From Deltaproteobacteria bacterium (GTDB lineage: Bacteria > Desulfobacterota > Desulfobacteria > Desulfobacterales > SG8-13), in contig DAOVBC010000131.1 in the NCBI GenBank assembly GCA_030670715.1, positions 1 to 6,636 on the forward strand: DNA of 6,636 bases, in the 5' to 3' direction. Each line of letters begins with the position of its first letter. Position 1 is the first letter of the stretch. The translations under genes and the position numbers were made by a program. This document shows positions 5,136-6,636 of this stretch, in pieces. The notes beneath the pieces are model-generated. The model was not told where the DNA came from, did no database searches, and saw only the letters and a program-made list of their open reading frames with translations.

Positions 5136-6467
5136 ATGTTTGCATTTATACCGCTTTCCATAATTATGTTCCGAAATACGGAATTGCGGTATAAGTGGTT
5201 GCAGAAAAAAAACGTTGGAATACCGGAACGTTTTTTTGACAACCACTATACCGGCCGGGTCCGCACACCACAATATATCATTTTACTGCTTACCGTATTG
5301 ATGGTTTTTTCGAGCCTCCCGGCACTTGAGGCCAAAACCGCTTCGAATACGTACGTGGTGGTCGGTACCGGGATCATTTACAAAGAGAATATCACCGCCG
5401 CAAGACAGCAGGCCATCGCCAACAGCCTGGTGTCGGCGGTAGGGCTGGTTTCGGCCGATCTGCTCTCGGTGGATGTTTTGATCACCAATTATGAGAAGTT
5501 AAACGAGATTCTCTACGATCGCACCAACAAATTTATCCAGGGTTATAGGGTTCTAACGGAGTCGGCATTCGGCAATCAATATCGCGTCATGGTTCAGGCA
5601 ACCGTATCGCGCAGCAGCGTCAAAAACAAGCTGACCCGGGCCGGAATTTTACAGGCCCAAAAAAGAATGCCAAGGGTCCTATTTTTCATTGCCCAGCAGG
5701 ACCTTGAGAGTGATGCTCCCATCTTTTGGTGGGGCAGCGGCATGTCTTTTACTAAACCGGTGGCGGAACAGGTCATGGCTGAAACGATGCGGGAAAGGGG
5801 ATTTCGAATAATCGAGCATGGCCGCCGGGTTCAAAGCATGGCTCACAAAGCGCTGGCCGATTCACCGGATATAACCGGCGAGGAAGCGATTAATATAGGT
5901 AAAGCCCTGAACGCTGATGTTGTGGTCATCGGCAGGGCGATCGCGGATAATGCTACCAACACCATGGGCAGCGGCTTGCGGTCATTTATGGGCACGATCG
6001 ATACCCTCGCCTTCAGGACCAAAACCGGTGACCAGATCGCATCGGTGGCCCGTAACGCCGTGACCGCCAATATGGATGATGTTGCCGGAGGCCGTGACGC
6101 CCTCCGGGGTGCTGCAAGCCTGACGGGTGATGAACTGGGGAATCAGATAGCCGCCGCCTGGCAAAAAGAAGGCCTTGAAGCCGATAAAATCGAGATTCAG
6201 TTGACTGGAACGAAGAATCTGGCCAATTTCGTCATGTTTCGCCGGATGCTGAACACCATCAAGGGTGTAGAGGGGGTGCAGGTCAAAGAGCTCAAGGCGG
6301 ACCACGCGACACTGAATGTCGACTACAAGGGCAAAACCAGAAAGCTGGCCGATGCGCTGATGCTGAACGCCTTTGAGACATTCGGCATCAACATTTATGA
6401 AGTGGCGGAAGACAGCCTCAAAATCCAGCTGATCTCTAGTACGCCGTCGGCAGAGCGGGCGCAATAG
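5136..6467 (+). CDS. Putative exported protein with FlgT-N-like domain
   Basis: I do not recognise a named gene. The 443-aa frame has a hydrophobic segment (about 47-62, ending near PALEA, 62-66) that resembles a signal peptide or membrane anchor, so the rest is probably periplasmic. Residues 71-165 have the pattern of the FlgT N-terminal domain: AARQQAIANSLVSAV (88-102), then IQGYRVL (134-140) and YRVMVQATVS (149-158). Residues 178-345 look like an alpha/beta domain of the FlgT-middle or TolB/CsgG type, with VLFFIAQQD (181-189), RGFRIIEHG (221-229) and LNADVVVIGRA (258-268). The C-terminal 80 residues form a further alpha/beta segment. AAGGAG at 5122-5127 supports the ATG at 5136, but this puts about 46 residues before the hydrophobic segment, and codons 18-40 lie inside a large inverted repeat. 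No in-frame ATG or GTG lies between codons 11 and 56; codon 22 is TTG. The true start is therefore uncertain, while the reading frame downstream is secure. Confidence 0.75.
   Translation: MFAFIPLSIIMFRNTELRYKWLQKKNVGIPERFFDNHYTGRVRTPQYIILLLTVLMVFSSLPALEAKTASNTYVVVGTGIIYKENITAARQQAIANSLVSAVGLVSADLLSVDVLITNYEKLNEILYDRTNKFIQGYRVLTESAFGNQYRVMVQATVSRSSVKNKLTRAGILQAQKRMPRVLFFIAQQDLESDAPIFWWGSGMSFTKPVAEQVMAETMRERGFRIIEHGRRVQSMAHKALADSPDITGEEAINIGKALNADVVVIGRAIADNATNTMGSGLRSFMGTIDTLAFRTKTGDQIASVARNAVTANMDDVAGGRDALRGAASLTGDELGNQIAAAWQKEGLEADKIEIQLTGTKNLANFVMFRRMLNTIKGVEGVQVKELKADHATLNVDYKGKTRKLADALMLNAFETFGINIYEVAEDSLKIQLISSTPSAERAQ
5146..5253 (+). repeat. Large inverted repeat with an alternative upstream pairing
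   Basis: Arms 5187-5216 and 5227-5253 pair over about 25 bp: 11 bp (5206-5216 with 5227-5237, A-run to T-run), then 8 bp (AGTGGTTG 5194-5201 with CAACCACT 5240-5247), then 6 bp (5187-5192 with 5248-5253). The helices are separated by a small internal loop and a one-base bulge, and the end loop is 10 nt (5217-5226). The outer part of the left arm, GCGGTATAA (5186-5194), is also perfectly complementary to TTATACCGC (5146-5154). That upstream hairpin would enclose TTCCG/CGGAA (5169-5173 with 5179-5183). The two folds compete for the same strand. This may be an attenuator, a translation-control element or an inserted palindromic element. Confidence 0.8.
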
Positions 6468-6509
6468 ATAGAAATAGATAATAGTCTCTTTATAGCGAAA
6501 GTATAATCA

Positions 6510-6601
6510 TCCCGGACAATTGCGGGAATTTGAGCGCCCGCTGATCGTCCCGCATAGCGGGACTGGAGGATCTCCGCCGCGGCGGATTGAGGAGCTCCGC
6601 C
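6510..6601. repeat. Cluster of GC-rich palindromes (REP-like)
   Basis: Downstream of the last gene are TCCCG/CGGGA (6510-6514 with 6523-6527), a perfect 7-bp stem GTCCCGC-ATA-GCGGGAC (6547-6563), and a perfect 14-bp palindrome TCCGCCGCGGCGGA (6573-6586). A 13-bp direct repeat with one mismatch (6566-6578 and 6589-6601) overlaps them. None is followed by a T-run, so they do not look like intrinsic terminators. Composition and density resemble dispersed extragenic palindromic repeats; this classification is inference. Confidence 0.6.
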
Positions 6602-6611
6602 TGCTTGCCCC

Positions 6612-6634
6612 GTGAAATGTGAAACCTATTTCAC
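6612..6634. repeat. Inverted repeat cut by the window end
   Basis: GTGAAAT (6612-6618) and ATTTCAC (6628-6634) form a 7-bp stem around a 9-nt spacer. C6610 can pair with G6636 beyond one mismatch, and the left arm is preceded by CCCC (6608-6611), so the stem may continue past the window. It follows the palindrome cluster and may be part of the same repeat element. Confidence 0.55.
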
Positions 6635-6636
6635 TG

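Noticed and set aside
5187..5253. Inverted repeat considered as the ends of an insertion sequence
   Set aside because: The arms are only 10 nt apart, so no transposase or cargo lies between them. A solo palindromic element remains possible.
5982..6464. A 160-codon minus-strand reading frame inside the last gene
   Set aside because: It is the shadow of a coherent forward protein, without an RBS or family features.

Overview
The window looks like chromosomal DNA of an anaerobic bacterium of the Desulfobacterota (Desulfobacterales-type sulfate reducers). This is inferred, not proven. The reasons are an etfB-etfA pair of the kind used with acyl-CoA dehydrogenases, a rimO/long-chain polyprenyl diphosphate synthase operon, moderate GC content, and spacers full of degenerate heptanucleotide tandem repeats that I associate from memory with that group. 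All supported genes lie on the + strand. There are no tRNA, rRNA, CRISPR or transposase genes.

Layout. Positions 1-247 are an AT-rich leader with a possible promoter (90-118) followed by a terminator-like hairpin (128-170). etfB (248-1030) and etfA (1074-2033) form an operon for an electron-transfer flavoprotein. Their 3' region holds heptamer array A (2039-2101), a long imperfect hairpin (2099-2153) and a strong intrinsic terminator (2181-2220). Heptamer array B (2247-2321) and a small nested inverted repeat precede rimO (2400-3755). rimO overlaps the polyprenyl diphosphate synthase gene (3752-4735) by 4 bp. The 400-bp spacer 4736-5135 carries arrays C (4820-4896) and D (5010-5051). The last gene (5136-6467) encodes a probably exported FlgT-N-like protein whose first 40 codons contain a very large inverted repeat. 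The end of the window (6510-6636) is a cluster of GC-rich palindromes resembling REP-type intergenic repeats.

Function. EtfAB carries electrons from flavoprotein dehydrogenases, probably towards the quinone pool. The polyprenyl synthase probably makes the isoprenoid tail of menaquinone or the undecaprenyl carrier. RimO modifies ribosomal protein S12. The last protein is probably periplasmic and of unknown role. The genes are ordinary for such an organism. The unusual content is in the DNA between and at the edges of them: four short tandem arrays of three different sequences that all share a 7-bp period, and the inverted repeat inside the start of the last gene, one arm of which can also pair with an upstream segment.
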